Source: Phytophthora quininea
Lineage: Eukaryota > Oomycota > Peronosporomycetes > Peronosporales > Peronosporaceae
Assembly: GCA_011947345.1 (NCBI GenBank)
Contig: JAAVTG010000064.1
Coordinates: 310,001-374,000 of the forward strand
Direction of reading: 5' to 3'
Length of the DNA stretch: 64,000 nucleotides
Below the pieces are notes generated by a model, which saw only the letters and a program-made list of their open reading frames with translations, was not told the DNA's origin and ran no database searches. This document shows positions 25,712 to 35,159 of this stretch, piece by piece. Position numbers and translations under genes: made by a program. Position 1 is the first letter of the stretch. Each line of letters opens with the position of its first letter.

Positions 25712-28700
25712 ATGAGCCCAAACGGTTCCAACTCGTCCTCCCAGCAGCCCTCTCCGGCGTCCGGCATTGCCGACACTGACGTGCATACACTCAACGTCGT
25801 CACTGACCCGTTCGAGCTGTTTGAGGAAGCCCACTCGGTCGTGGCTGCCTCTGACGGGAACGAGCAAGAGAGCCGAGCTTCAGACGCGGTCTCTGAGCGG
25901 ATGGATCGACTTGAGGGGCTCCTCGAAGGGATGGTGCGGCGACAGAACGAGTTCATCGCCAACCAAGAAGAGCGGGCTCGGCTCGCTGCGTCGTCGCCGG
26001 CACCGACCTCCGAGCGCTCATACGCCGGTTCAAGCGCGTTTACCGACTTCATACGCGCGCGCGACCGACGGATGAGGTTGAACTCGCTGGACGAGTCGAT
26101 GCACACTGCAACTCCGACAGCACCACGACGCACACCGTCGCTTCAACCGCCGCCGCAGCCTGTGGCGAGACCGCCACCGCAAATGCCGCCGCATTCGGAG
26201 CCGCAGTTCGTGCCCCTGGCCAACTTCGGACTCAAGGTGCCGAAGCCCAGGGACCTCGACTGGCCCGGCTTCACGAAGTTCTCCGGCATGGAGACGTACG
26301 TCGGCGTGGGTTCTGACTTCAAGGCGTGGGGACTGCGGTTCCTACAAAGACTCGGCGCAGCCGAGCAGATGAGCGGCGGGGCATGGCCGGAGGAGTTCAA
26401 GATCCTCGCGCTCAATGGAAAGCTGGAGGGTGCGGCCCTCAGCTACTTTGAGAAGATGCTGCCCGTGTGGACGATGGTGTCGCACACGCTGGAGCACGTC
26501 ATGAACAGCATGCTGTCGCTGTACATGACGCCGATTCCGTCGATGAAGGGGATCGAGATGATGGGGGCCGAGAAAGACCGCAACAAGACTTGGCCGGAGC
26601 ACTTTCAGTTCCTCGTGTATGTGGCGGAGCGATCTGGCAACACGGAGCAGAGCGTGCTCCAGTGTCTGTGCAAGTCGGCACCCGCGAATGTTCGGACGGC
26701 GATGTTGACTCGGATCGACACGCGACGGACAGACTACCTGCAACAAGCAGCTGAGCTCGTGGCGTTCGCGATTGACTTCGACATCAACATGAACAGGCAG
26801 CTGTACAGCAACGGGAGTGGAGGCGGCCGAGGCGGTCGCAACGGACGTGGACGAGGTGGTCGCTTCTCCGGTGGGGGCCGAGGCAGCCAAAATGGTCGCG
26901 GAGACGAGTACGTCGCTCGGGTAAGCAACGGCGAGTCGCGCACGTGCTACGGGTGTGGCGAGGTTGGGCATATCAAGACCAATTGTCCTAATCGCGAAGG
27001 AAATAGTGGCGCTGCATCGTCAACCCGAGTCGCGCTGGCGGTGAGGACGAGCGCCAACGTAGACCCGGCCGCGTGGATTTTGGACAGCGGGTCCAGTGTC
27101 CATCTTGTCAATGACCCCAGGCTGCTCAAGAACGCGATGGAGTGCGACACGAAGTGCAGGGCGGCAAACGACACGATGGTGCACGCGAGTAAGGTCGGAT
27201 CGGTCGAGCTGCGGACGATGGTCGACGGCCGAGAAGTGGTGATTGACCTGACGGAGGTCTACTACTCGGCGAGCCTCCCCGACAACATCATCAGCTACGG
27301 GACCCTCGAGGAGCGCGGGGTGTTCCTCGAGCGGCACGATGGCAAGAGCTACGCTGTCCGCCAAACCGACGGCCTGCGGATCTTCGAGGTGCACCGGCGC
27401 AACAAGGTTCTGACGGTCGACGTCATGGGCGAAAAGACGAGAGAGGCGCGCGTTCGTGTGGTGAGCGCCGCCGTACACGAGTCGAGCGCAGCGATCGACG
27501 AGGCGGTGACCGAGATGACGCTGCTGGCGTTGCACCAGCGACTGGGACACCTCGCGTACGACACGGTCGAGCGAATGGCCGACGCAGAAGGCTCGGGTAT
27601 TCGGCTCACGGATCGCGCGCGGCCAAACTGCCTGACATGCGCGCAAGGAAAACAGCACAAGAACAACCAGTCGAAGAAGGACACAGGTGGCCACGCACCG
27701 ATCGACAAAATCGGCGGCGTGATCGGCTCCGACATCAAGGGGCCAATGACCCCTCTCGACCGGCGCGGCAACAGGTACATGATTAACTTCGTGGACTACT
27801 CAACGAACTACGTGCGCGTGTTCGTGTCCAAGAACAAGGTGGCCGCCACGAAGATGTTCGAACACTTTCTAGTGTACTTCGAGAAACGCTTCAATTGCAA
27901 GATCCACGTGCTGCGCACGGACGGTGGCAAGGAGTACGTGAACGTTGATCCATTCTGCAAGGCGACAGGCGTGAGACGCCAGATCAGCGAGGCAAAGAAC
28001 CAAGCGTCGAACGGCAAGGCCGAGCGGATGCACAGGACAGTGCTCAACATGGCACGCTGCATGCTGTTTGCGAGCGGCCTGGCACTGCACTTTTGGGGCG
28101 ATGCGGTCGAGTACGCAACGTACGTGCTGAATCGCAGCTCGTGCAGCGCGAACCCCAAGCGCATGGCTCCGCTGGAGATGCTGACTGGCACGTCGCCAAA
28201 CCTGGCGGACATGGTGACGTTCGGTAGCCCGTGCACGGCGTTCCGAGATCCCGGTAAGAAGGCGTGGAAGCCACGCGCGCAGGTGGGCATGATCATCGGC
28301 AAGAACGACGAGACCAAAGGCTTCAGGGTCTACCTGCCCAAGGAAAGGGTGGTGATCACGACGCAGCACCTTCAGAACGTCGAGACGCTGAACAACGAGC
28401 AGAACGCGCAACTGCAAGCGCAACTCGAGCTCGAAGATCCAAATTTGCGACGCGCCGTGGCCGAGCGCGACGAAGCTGTCAAGCGGAAGGAGCCGACAGC
28501 AAGCGGAACGCCTGCAGCGGCACCCGAGCGTGCGACAGCAAACAAGCAGATGACGTCCAAGTCGACGAAGAAGGCTGCGAAGGCGGCCAGGAAGAAAGTT
28601 AAGGACGCGTTGAGAGAGAATTTTGGTTCGGAAGGAGCCGCCACCGGCGACGAGCATTTGCCATCAAGCGAAGTGCAGCCCACCAGGATGAGGACACGGA

Positions 28701-30364
28701 ACATGGGCACCAAACACGTGCGAGTGAACGCGGTTTTGCTGGTCGACCCGAAGAATTTCAGGGAGGCGATGCGTGACCCGCGGTGTGAGAAGTGGAAGGA
28801 GGCTATGAGGACCGAGATCGAGGCACTCGAGCAAAACTCAACATGGAAAGTGATCGTCAAGCCGCGTGGCGCCAAGTTGTTGCACTCCAAGTGGGTCTAC
28901 AAGCTCAAGCTGCACGCAGACGGCTCAATCGAGAGGTACAAGGCTCGACTTGTGGCGCGCGGAGACGAGCAAGTCTACGGCGTCGACTACACCTTCACGT
29001 TTTCGGCGGTGATGGAAATGACCTCGGGTAAGGTGATCCTCGCGGTATCGCGGATCTGGCGGGTACCGGCGCGCCACGGCGACGTGCCAAGCGCGTACGT
29101 GAAAGCGGAGAAGGAGCCGGAATTGGAAATTCTGCTCCACATTCCACAGGGAATGGAGATCACCGACGAGCTGCTAAAGAAGCTCGGCGTCAAGGACAAG
29201 CGGGAGCTCGCGCTGCGGCTCGAGAAGGGTCTATACGGGCTCAAACAGTCCGGGAGGCTGTGGAATCTGATGCTTCATGGGGTCCTCTTGTCACTTGGCT
29301 TTCGCCAGTGTTATACAGACAGCTGCCTGTACGTCAAGGTCGAGGCCGACGGCACGACGTTGGTCGGCATCTACGTGGACGACATCCTTGTAACGGGCAC
29401 CAGCGTGCAGAAAGTGAACGCCTTCTTCAAGGACATGAGGATCGTCGAGCTCAAGGACCTCGGCATGGTGACCAAGTTCCTCGGTATCGCTTTCGACTAC
29501 GATGACGAGACAGGGTGGGCGCTCAACCAGGAGACGATGATCAACGAGGTGCTCGAGAAGTTCGGCTTGAGCGAGGCGGCGCCAGTTCGTGTGCCAATTG
29601 GCGGCGAGGAAGGCGAAGAACACGGCGAGTTGCTGCCGACGGGCGGCTGCGGCTCACCGCAGCGACCGACAGTTCAAACGTTTCAGTCACTAGTGGGCAG
29701 CTTGCTTTGGATCGCCAGGTGCACGCGGCCGGACATCGCGTTCGCCGTGCATCGGGTGACCCGACACTCTCACGCGCCCCGCCAAGGCGACTGGCGACTG
29801 GCGAAGAAGATAGCCAAGTACCTCAAAGGAACGAAGAAACTCAAATTCACCATGGTAGGTGAGAAGGCGGCGAGGTGTGGCGACGGGGTGCTGGTAGAAG
29901 CGTTCAGCGACGCCGACTACGCTGCGGACAAGGCGGACCGGAAGTCCGTGAGCGGTGGCGTGCTGATGATGGCGGGTATGGTCGTTGGATGGGTGTGCAA
30001 GAAGCAGAAGTGTGTAGCTCTGTCAACTATGGAGGCGGAGTTTGTGGCGGCCAGCCAGACGACGGCCGAAATGCTGGGCATCGTGGAGCTGCTCAAGGAG
30101 ATTGGTGTACCAACGCAGCCAGCAGCGGTGCTGAACGTCGACAACCAAGCGGCGATAGCGCAGATCGAGGGCGAAGACACAAGTGGCCGAGCCAAGCACA
30201 TCGACGTTCGGTTCAAGTTTGTGAAGGATTTTGCAAAGAAGAAGGTACTCAAGGTGCGTTACTGCGAGTCCAAGTGCATGCGGGCGGACATCCTGACCAA
30301 GACACTTCCTGCTCCGCGCCTCGACGAATTGCGCGAGCTTGTTATGCTCTCCGGCCAGGATTGA
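25712..30364 (+). CDS. Copia Gag-Pol polyprotein
   Basis: An intact frame of 1550 residues from the ATG at 25712, just inside the left LTR; the frame is also open back into the LTR. Order: Pro/Ser-rich head, Gag helical domain (about residues 200-370), Gly/Arg-rich stretch, CCHC knuckle CYGCGEVGHIKTNC (about 412), aspartic protease WILDSGSS (about 455), GAG-pre-integrase with LHQRLGHL and CLTCAQGKQHK, integrase with SDIKGPM, LRTDGGKEY and SNGKAERMHR as the DDE triad, reverse transcriptase with YGLKQSGRLW and GIYVDDILVTG, and RNase H with FSDADYAADKADRKSVSGG, STMEAEF and KHIDVRFKFV. Gag and Pol are in one frame, as usual for plant-type copia. The order Pro-Int-RT-RH defines Ty1/copia. Nothing is broken. 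Confidence 0.96.
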   Translation: MSPNGSNSSSQQPSPASGIADTDVHTLNVVTDPFELFEEAHSVVAASDGNEQESRASDAVSERMDRLEGLLEGMVRRQNEFIANQEERARLAASSPAPTSERSYAGSSAFTDFIRARDRRMRLNSLDESMHTATPTAPRRTPSLQPPPQPVARPPPQMPPHSEPQFVPLANFGLKVPKPRDLDWPGFTKFSGMETYVGVGSDFKAWGLRFLQRLGAAEQMSGGAWPEEFKILALNGKLEGAALSYFEKMLPVWTMVSHTLEHVMNSMLSLYMTPIPSMKGIEMMGAEKDRNKTWPEHFQFLVYVAERSGNTEQSVLQCLCKSAPANVRTAMLTRIDTRRTDYLQQAAELVAFAIDFDINMNRQLYSNGSGGGRGGRNGRGRGGRFSGGGRGSQNGRGDEYVARVSNGESRTCYGCGEVGHIKTNCPNREGNSGAASSTRVALAVRTSANVDPAAWILDSGSSVHLVNDPRLLKNAMECDTKCRAANDTMVHASKVGSVELRTMVDGREVVIDLTEVYYSASLPDNIISYGTLEERGVFLERHDGKSYAVRQTDGLRIFEVHRRNKVLTVDVMGEKTREARVRVVSAAVHESSAAIDEAVTEMTLLALHQRLGHLAYDTVERMADAEGSGIRLTDRARPNCLTCAQGKQHKNNQSKKDTGGHAPIDKIGGVIGSDIKGPMTPLDRRGNRYMINFVDYSTNYVRVFVSKNKVAATKMFEHFLVYFEKRFNCKIHVLRTDGGKEYVNVDPFCKATGVRRQISEAKNQASNGKAERMHRTVLNMARCMLFASGLALHFWGDAVEYATYVLNRSSCSANPKRMAPLEMLTGTSPNLADMVTFGSPCTAFRDPGKKAWKPRAQVGMIIGKNDETKGFRVYLPKERVVITTQHLQNVETLNNEQNAQLQAQLELEDPNLRRAVAERDEAVKRKEPTASGTPAAAPERATANKQMTSKSTKKAAKAARKKVKDALRENFGSEGAATGDEHLPSSEVQPTRMRTRNMGTKHVRVNAVLLVDPKNFREAMRDPRCEKWKEAMRTEIEALEQNSTWKVIVKPRGAKLLHSKWVYKLKLHADGSIERYKARLVARGDEQVYGVDYTFTFSAVMEMTSGKVILAVSRIWRVPARHGDVPSAYVKAEKEPELEILLHIPQGMEITDELLKKLGVKDKRELALRLEKGLYGLKQSGRLWNLMLHGVLLSLGFRQCYTDSCLYVKVEADGTTLVGIYVDDILVTGTSVQKVNAFFKDMRIVELKDLGMVTKFLGIAFDYDDETGWALNQETMINEVLEKFGLSEAAPVRVPIGGEEGEEHGELLPTGGCGSPQRPTVQTFQSLVGSLLWIARCTRPDIAFAVHRVTRHSHAPRQGDWRLAKKIAKYLKGTKKLKFTMVGEKAARCGDGVLVEAFSDADYAADKADRKSVSGGVLMMAGMVVGWVCKKQKCVALSTMEAEFVAASQTTAEMLGIVELLKEIGVPTQPAAVLNVDNQAAIAQIEGEDTSGRAKHIDVRFKFVKDFAKKKVLKVRYCESKCMRADILTKTLPAPRLDELRELVMLSGQD

Positions 30365-30379
30365 CCTCCCGGGAAGGAG

Positions 30380-30589
30380 TGTTGGAACTTGCGTGCGCAC
30401 GGTGGACAGCCGATGGCGATAAGATCGGCGGTGGCCCAGCATGAGCGGATGCAGCGCTAGTAGTCCAGAAAGATAGCGGACAGCAGGTTGAACCAAGTCC
30501 ACGTGTGTAGGCCACGGCGTGGAGGCCGACAGCGGCGAGATAATGCTCAGTCTCAAAAGTTCTTCCAACTGCACAAGTCCAATTCAACA
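30380..30589 (+). repeat. Right LTR of the copia element
   Basis: The 3' LTR, 210 bp, the same as the left copy as far as I can read. It starts 15 bases after the polyprotein stop, preceded by the polypurine tract. Confidence 0.95.
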
Positions 30590-30814
30590 AAGTGTTGACC
30601 ATGTTCATTCGCATTCAGCTTCGACATAGCGCCTGAGGGATCATCGTTAGGATGCAGGCGTTGACAAGCATCGATATGTCCACAGCACGCAAATGAAATG
30701 CAAGAGCTTTTCTTCAGAGCGGATCGCCAACGTTCCTGTTTCCAGCGACTCCTTCTCTGATTCCGGCGGTTAGTCGTCAACCGATGACAAGCCGCCGGTC
30801 GCACCCTCCTTAGC

Positions 30815-30828
30815 TCATTCCGCAATCT
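30815..30828 (+). promoter_or_regulatory. Oomycete initiator of the 2-oxoglutarate oxygenase gene
   Basis: TCATTCCGCAATCT matches TCATTYYNCAWTTT at 13 of 14 positions. It lies 30 bases before the ATG at 30859 and 221 bases after the end of the copia target duplication, so the core promoter is intact. Confidence 0.7.
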
Positions 30829-30858
30829 CCCGCCGGTGACAACATCTTAGTCCTCGCC

Positions 30859-31875
30859 ATGCTGGTGCCGGTGATCGACATTTCCCCTTCGTGAACGCGT
30901 CGTCTTGGAGTCAAGTCGACCGAGACAAGGTCCTGGCATCGGTCGACGACGCCTGCCGCAACGTCGGCTTCCTCGTCATCACCAACCACGGCATCGCTCC
31001 TGACACTATCACCGCTGCATTCAAGGCGGCGAAAGAGTACTTCGACCAGCCGAGCCAAGAGAAGGAGAAGATCCCGATGAGCCCTGAGTATCCGTACGGC
31101 TACGAGAGTGCTGAGATTCTGTCCAACTCGAGGGACAGCGACGCTAAGACGCTCGCGGATCTCAAAGAGACTTTCCAAGTCTGTGTCGGACCGCAAGGAG
31201 TCGAGCCAAGCATTGCACCGCAATGGCCTGAAGAACCTAAGGGCTTTCAGAACACGATGACCGAGTACTACCGCGCTGTGGAGAAGTTGGCAGCAACGAT
31301 GATGAGCATCTTCGCCGGCGCGCTCAAACTACCGAGCGACTACTTTGACAAGAAGATCGACAAGCACATGTCGGCACTCAGGATCCTGTACGTAAAGTGT
31401 GTTGCCATGAGTATTGGGTATTGGATTGACCTGTTTGCCTTTCAGGAACTACCCTCATCAGGATCAGGAGCCAGGCACCGAGCAAATCCGAGCGTCGGCG
31501 CATACGGATTACGGCAGTTTGACGATCTTGGCGGTGGATGATGCCCCTGGAGGCCTCCAAGTGCGTGATTTGCACAGCGAGTGGCACAGCGTCAAGGCGC
31601 CTGCCAACTCGTACGTGGTCAACATCGGAGACCTGATGCAGCACTGGACGAACGACCAGTGGCGGTCAACAATGCACCGAGTCATCAATCCACCGTCGGG
31701 GTGCGCCGACAACCGTCGCCAGTCCATCGCCTTCTTCCACAACATCAACGCTGATACCATCGTGGAGTGCTTCCCGATTTGCCAGTCGTCCGAGAACCCG
31801 GCCAAGTATCCACCAGTGCTCGCTGGAGAATATTTGATGAAGAAGCACAACGCTGCCATGGGCAAGCGAGCTTAA
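30859..31875 (+). CDS. 2-oxoglutarate/Fe(II) oxygenase, isopenicillin-N-synthase-like
   Basis: A member of the IPNS/ACC-oxidase/gibberellin-oxidase fold; the substrate is unknown. Exon 1 is 30859-31387 and exon 2 is 31446-31875, with a 58 bp intron (GTACGT...TTTCAG). MLVPVIDIS starts the protein, then VGFLVITNHGI (the family's N-terminal DIOX_N block). In exon 2 the iron ligands are His and Asp in SAHTDYGSLTIL and the distal His in TMHRVINPP. The 2-oxoglutarate-binding Arg is in RRQSIAFF. One C is missing in the C run at 30885-30888, so the first ten codons are out of frame. With it the length is 320 codons, normal for the family. Possible roles include secondary metabolism or hormone modification; the sequence does not decide. 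Confidence 0.88.
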
Positions 31876-32152
31876 CCAGAGCTGTTCAATGTGTAGCGAG
31901 CACAGAACCACTTTTTCGATGAACTAGCAGTGAGTTTACGCTCAAAATCATTTGAATCAAGGAGAGCTGTCGTCTTTGTGACCTTAAATTCATCACACAG
32001 CAGTTCAACTTCAGATCCACAAGGATCAATATCCACTGCCGTTTAGCTTCACTAAACCAGGCCCTGGGCTCTGATGTTATCGCCAAATGCCATCAGCATC
32101 ATTGTCAAAAAGACCTAAGGAGGCTCAACTCGTTCTTGACTGCAGGGGTGGC

Positions 32153-34078
32153 ATGGGTTTTCGTACACAGAGTGCACTGGCTCAGTGCAAATTCATATTG
32201 ATAACGGCGGTGGTGCTGTCAATAAACGAGGCCGCAGTCTCCATAAAGGCCTCGACAATCTACGAAGATCGGTCTACTTTGTCTGTCGAAACTACACGAT
32301 TGAGCCTCGCAAATGCCACGCTGGAGGTGTTTCCTACAATACCTTTGCTTCGACTTCCATCGCTTCTGGAGCTGTGAGTGTTTGTTTCCAGTTGTCTTTG
32401 AATGAACACTTATGGAGATGTTTTTACGACCAGGAATTTGGACTTGAATCACATCAAGCACGTGGACGAAAGTGCCTACTCGAGCAATCTTGTTTCGCTG
32501 TAAGTTCTACTTTACGATCTCCTCACCCACGACAGCCACTTGACGAGGTGTTTTGATTTTGCAAAACAGAAGTTTGCAGGGCAACGAGATGGAAACATTT
32601 AACGGATACTTCCCAAGACTTCAATCCCTGTACGTCTGTTGTTTTGAATGACTTGTATTGGCACGATCTCATACTTTCTTTTCTGCAGCTCTTTGGCCCA
32701 CAACCACCTTACCACCATCCCTGACGGCATTTTCCAATCGAAACAGCTGACGAAATTGTAAGTGTCATCAAGACGGCTACCATCCAACATTCAATACACT
32801 AACGCTTCGAACAGGAACATGACCGGCAATGCTCCATTACTCCGTGATTTCACAGCAGCTCAAGCAGCATTTCTCCAGAATTTGTCGTGGGATTTAACGG
32901 AAGACGACTTCGTCGAGTTGGGTACTTGCGTTTCAGGTTTCCAGCGAATTCACAGCGTCAACGTGTGCATCATCGACACTGCTGTTGAATCTAACGGCCA
33001 AACTGTTCAAGCGGCGGATATTCAGCGGAGGTTATACTCGTACGAAAACGCGTACTGCCCAGGATATTACTCTGGAGGCGTTCTTGCTGGCAGTATAATC
33101 GGTACTGCGGTCTTCATGATTCTCGTCGGCTTTGTGGTGTGGAAATGGAAAATGCAACAGCATCCCTTGAAGCCGAAAAACCTGAGCAGCCAAGCACAAG
33201 AATCCAAAACGGATACGTTTCAGTGTGGCACGACCCGCAGCTTCTCAAGCTCCAGCTAAAAGCCGATGACATCGAAGACGTGAGAAAGATTGGTGGTGGA
33301 GCATTCGCTGACGTCTGGCTCGTGAAATACCAAGGAACTCGGTTGTTGGCGTCGAAACGACTGCGCAAGGAGCACGAGAGTCGGCAATACATGCAAAGCT
33401 TCGCAGAAGAAATCAAAATGGTGGCGAAATTCGACCACCCAAACATCGTCAAGCTCGTCGGTGCAGCCTGGACTGTTGAGTCGGATCTGCAAGCGCTCTC
33501 AGAGTACATGGTGGGTGGAGACGTCCGCGAGTTTCTTATTTACCCACAAACTCCACGAGTTTGGACGGCAAGGAAGCGCCAAATTGCAATGGATGTGATC
33601 GAGGCGCTGGTGTATGTCCACTCGTTTGTCCCCCGTGGTGCACCGCGACCTCAAGTCTCGGAACATTTTGCTATCGAGAGAGATGCGAGCCAAGTTGGCG
33701 GATTTCGGAGTTTCACGCTTCATGTCGGAAGAAAACACCATGACACAGGGAGTGGGGACGAGCAGATGGGAAGCTCCGGAGGTGTTGGCGGGAAGAGAAG
33801 ACTACAACCAAGCTGCCGATATCTTCAGCTTCGGAGTGGTGCTTTCAGAGCTAGACACTCACGCAGTGCCATACGACGATGCTCGAGGCCCAAACGACAA
33901 CACGTTGGCAAACGTCGCTATTCTGCAGATGATCGCCATGGGAGTGATCCGTCCTAGTTTCTCATCACACTGTCCTCCAGATATCCGAGCACTGGCAGAC
34001 CGTTGTTTGGCACACAACCCAGAAGATCGGCCATCCGCACCGGAGGTTGCCTACGCGCTGAGAACAACGATGATTTAA
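32153..34078 (+). CDS. LRR receptor-like protein kinase (TKL class), catalytic residues present
   Basis: Five exons: 32153-32373, 32434-32499, 32570-32629, 32689-32757 and 32815-34078. The sum is exactly 560 codons. Each LRR sits in its own exon, and all four introns are in phase 2 (LNLDLNHIK, LSLQGNEME, LSLAHNHLTTIP, LNMTGN). A hydrophobic N-terminus may be a signal peptide. After a Cys-containing juxtamembrane part comes the membrane span GVLAGSIIGTAVFMILVGFV (about residues 227-248). The kinase has GGGAFADVW, the Lys in LLASKRLRKE, HRDLKSRNILL, ADFGVSR and GTSRWEAPEVL, so it should be active. Two opposing indels disturb the frame: one A short at 33149-33152 and one T extra at 33625-33627. 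The exact start is uncertain. Confidence 0.82.
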
Positions 34079-34429
34079 AACAGCGACAGGATGTGAGATG
34101 GACTTCGTCCGCAGGAATCGTAAAACCAATTGACACACCCGTTGCCTTCAAAGGCGAATGTGAATAAAAATGGTATTCCCTGTGTAGTATTTGACGTGTA
34201 CAACCTTGATTTCAGGGTATTGCTCCACATCGAAGGCTAGCGGATATGCCAGCAACAAAAGTCAATTAGTTTCCTGTTTGTTGAACCATCTCCAGTTAAT
34301 TGGTTCGTATCCACATCTTCATCCATTGCAGAAGACGTCCAGCCTTCATTTTCCATTAACATCAAGCAAGTGTTGAAGAAGCAGTATCAACTGTGATTGC
34401 AATTGCGATTCCCCCAAGAAATGCTGGAT
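34079..34429. other. Spacer between convergent genes
   Basis: The shared 3' region of the LRR kinase and the MPLKIP-motif gene. Nothing else was seen. Confidence 0.5.
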
Positions 34430-34912
34430 CTACCGCACCAGCGCAGCCCACGGGTCTTCCAGGAAGGACGGCTGGAAGAACACTCTCCCAGATCGACCCT
34501 CTCGCTGTTGCTGCACCTGCCGTGGACGTAGCTCTTCTCTCTCCTTGATGGGATTTACGACATTTGCAGCCTTCTCTGAAGCTCCCACCAAGTGTCGCCA
34601 CGGATCCTCTAGCATCGACGGCAGGAAGAACCGCGACGCGTCTTCTCCGTCACTCGGCCCTCGCTTCCGCTTGAAGTGTTGCTGTTGATGCCCACGCTGC
34701 TGGAATCCTCGTCCTCGTCCTCGCCCTCTTCCTCCTCGGCCGCGACCTCCTTGGAAATGTGGAGCCTGTTGCTGCTGCTGCTGGAGCTTGGGTTGTCGCT
34801 TCTGCATCTGGTTCATCATGGCCTGCAGATGTGGTGGAAGCATCGGCTGCCCCATCGCTGGCATGCTCCCAGGCGGAGGCGGAGGCGGAGGTGGAGGAGG
34901 AACCGAGGCCAT
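34430..34912 (-). CDS. RGG-rich protein with two MPLKIP/TTDN1-type motifs
   Basis: Single exon, 160 residues. It begins with a Pro run (MASVPPPPPPPPPPGS), then a Gln-rich part and a Gly/Arg stretch ([20 protein letters not shown]) of the RNA-binding RGG kind. Two copies of one short motif follow: RFFLPSMLEDPWRHLV at about residues 92-107 and VFFQPSFLEDPWAALVR at the very end. Human MPLKIP (TTDN1, mutated in non-photosensitive trichothiodystrophy) ends with the closely similar YFKPSMLEDPWAGLEPV. It binds the lariat debranching enzyme and the intron-binding complex. I infer a role in intron or RNA metabolism. The gene is divergent from Prp40 with 247 bp between the ATGs. Confidence 0.72.
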   Translation of the reverse strand: MASVPPPPPPPPPPGSMPAMGQPMLPPHLQAMMNQMQKRQPKLQQQQQQAPHFQGGRGRGGRGRGRGRGFQQRGHQQQHFKRKRGPSDGEDASRFFLPSMLEDPWRHLVGASEKAANVVNPIKEREELRPRQVQQQREGRSGRVFFQPSFLEDPWAALVR

Positions 34913-35159
34913 CGTTGTAGGCGGGTTATTTCAAATAACTTATTTGATTTAACTTTCTTCAATCTTGTGTGCACCACACGAATTGCTAAAAACCTCGAAG
35001 GTTTTTCCCAATCTACCAGACAAGCTTTGGACACCAAGCGCGCAGACTCCTGCCGTCCGAAGTGAGTAGCTGAGCTCGCCGTCCATTCACTTCGAGCTCC
35101 CGCACAGGCCCAGCCGACAGACTGTTGACTCTTGTCTCTGTCGTAGTGAACGCGCCGCC
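34913..35159. promoter_or_regulatory. Shared divergent promoter of the MPLKIP-motif and Prp40 genes
   Basis: 247 bp between two divergent ATGs. A possible 5'-untranslated intron for Prp40 runs from GTGAGTAGC near 35060 to GTCGTAG near 35146. No clean initiator was found on either strand. Confidence 0.4.

Larger units (their letters stand above)
25493..30594 (+). mobile_element. Complete Ty1/copia LTR retrotransposon, recent insertion
   Basis: LTRs of 210 bp at 25498-25707 and 30380-30589 look identical base by base. Each begins TGTTGG and ends CAACA. They are flanked by the 5 bp target duplication AAGTG (25493-25497 and 30590-30594). A purine run GGGAAGGAG precedes the right LTR. The internal part holds one uninterrupted polyprotein. 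Identical LTRs and an open pol mean that the insertion is young and possibly still mobile. It sits in the shared upstream region between SART1 and the 2-oxoglutarate oxygenase gene, in the same direction as the latter. Confidence 0.95.

Noticed and set aside
25289..25867. Upstream extension of the SART1 frame through the copia LTR
   Set aside because: The frame is open by chance. The SART1 RS head starts at 25288, and the extension is transposon sequence on the wrong strand.
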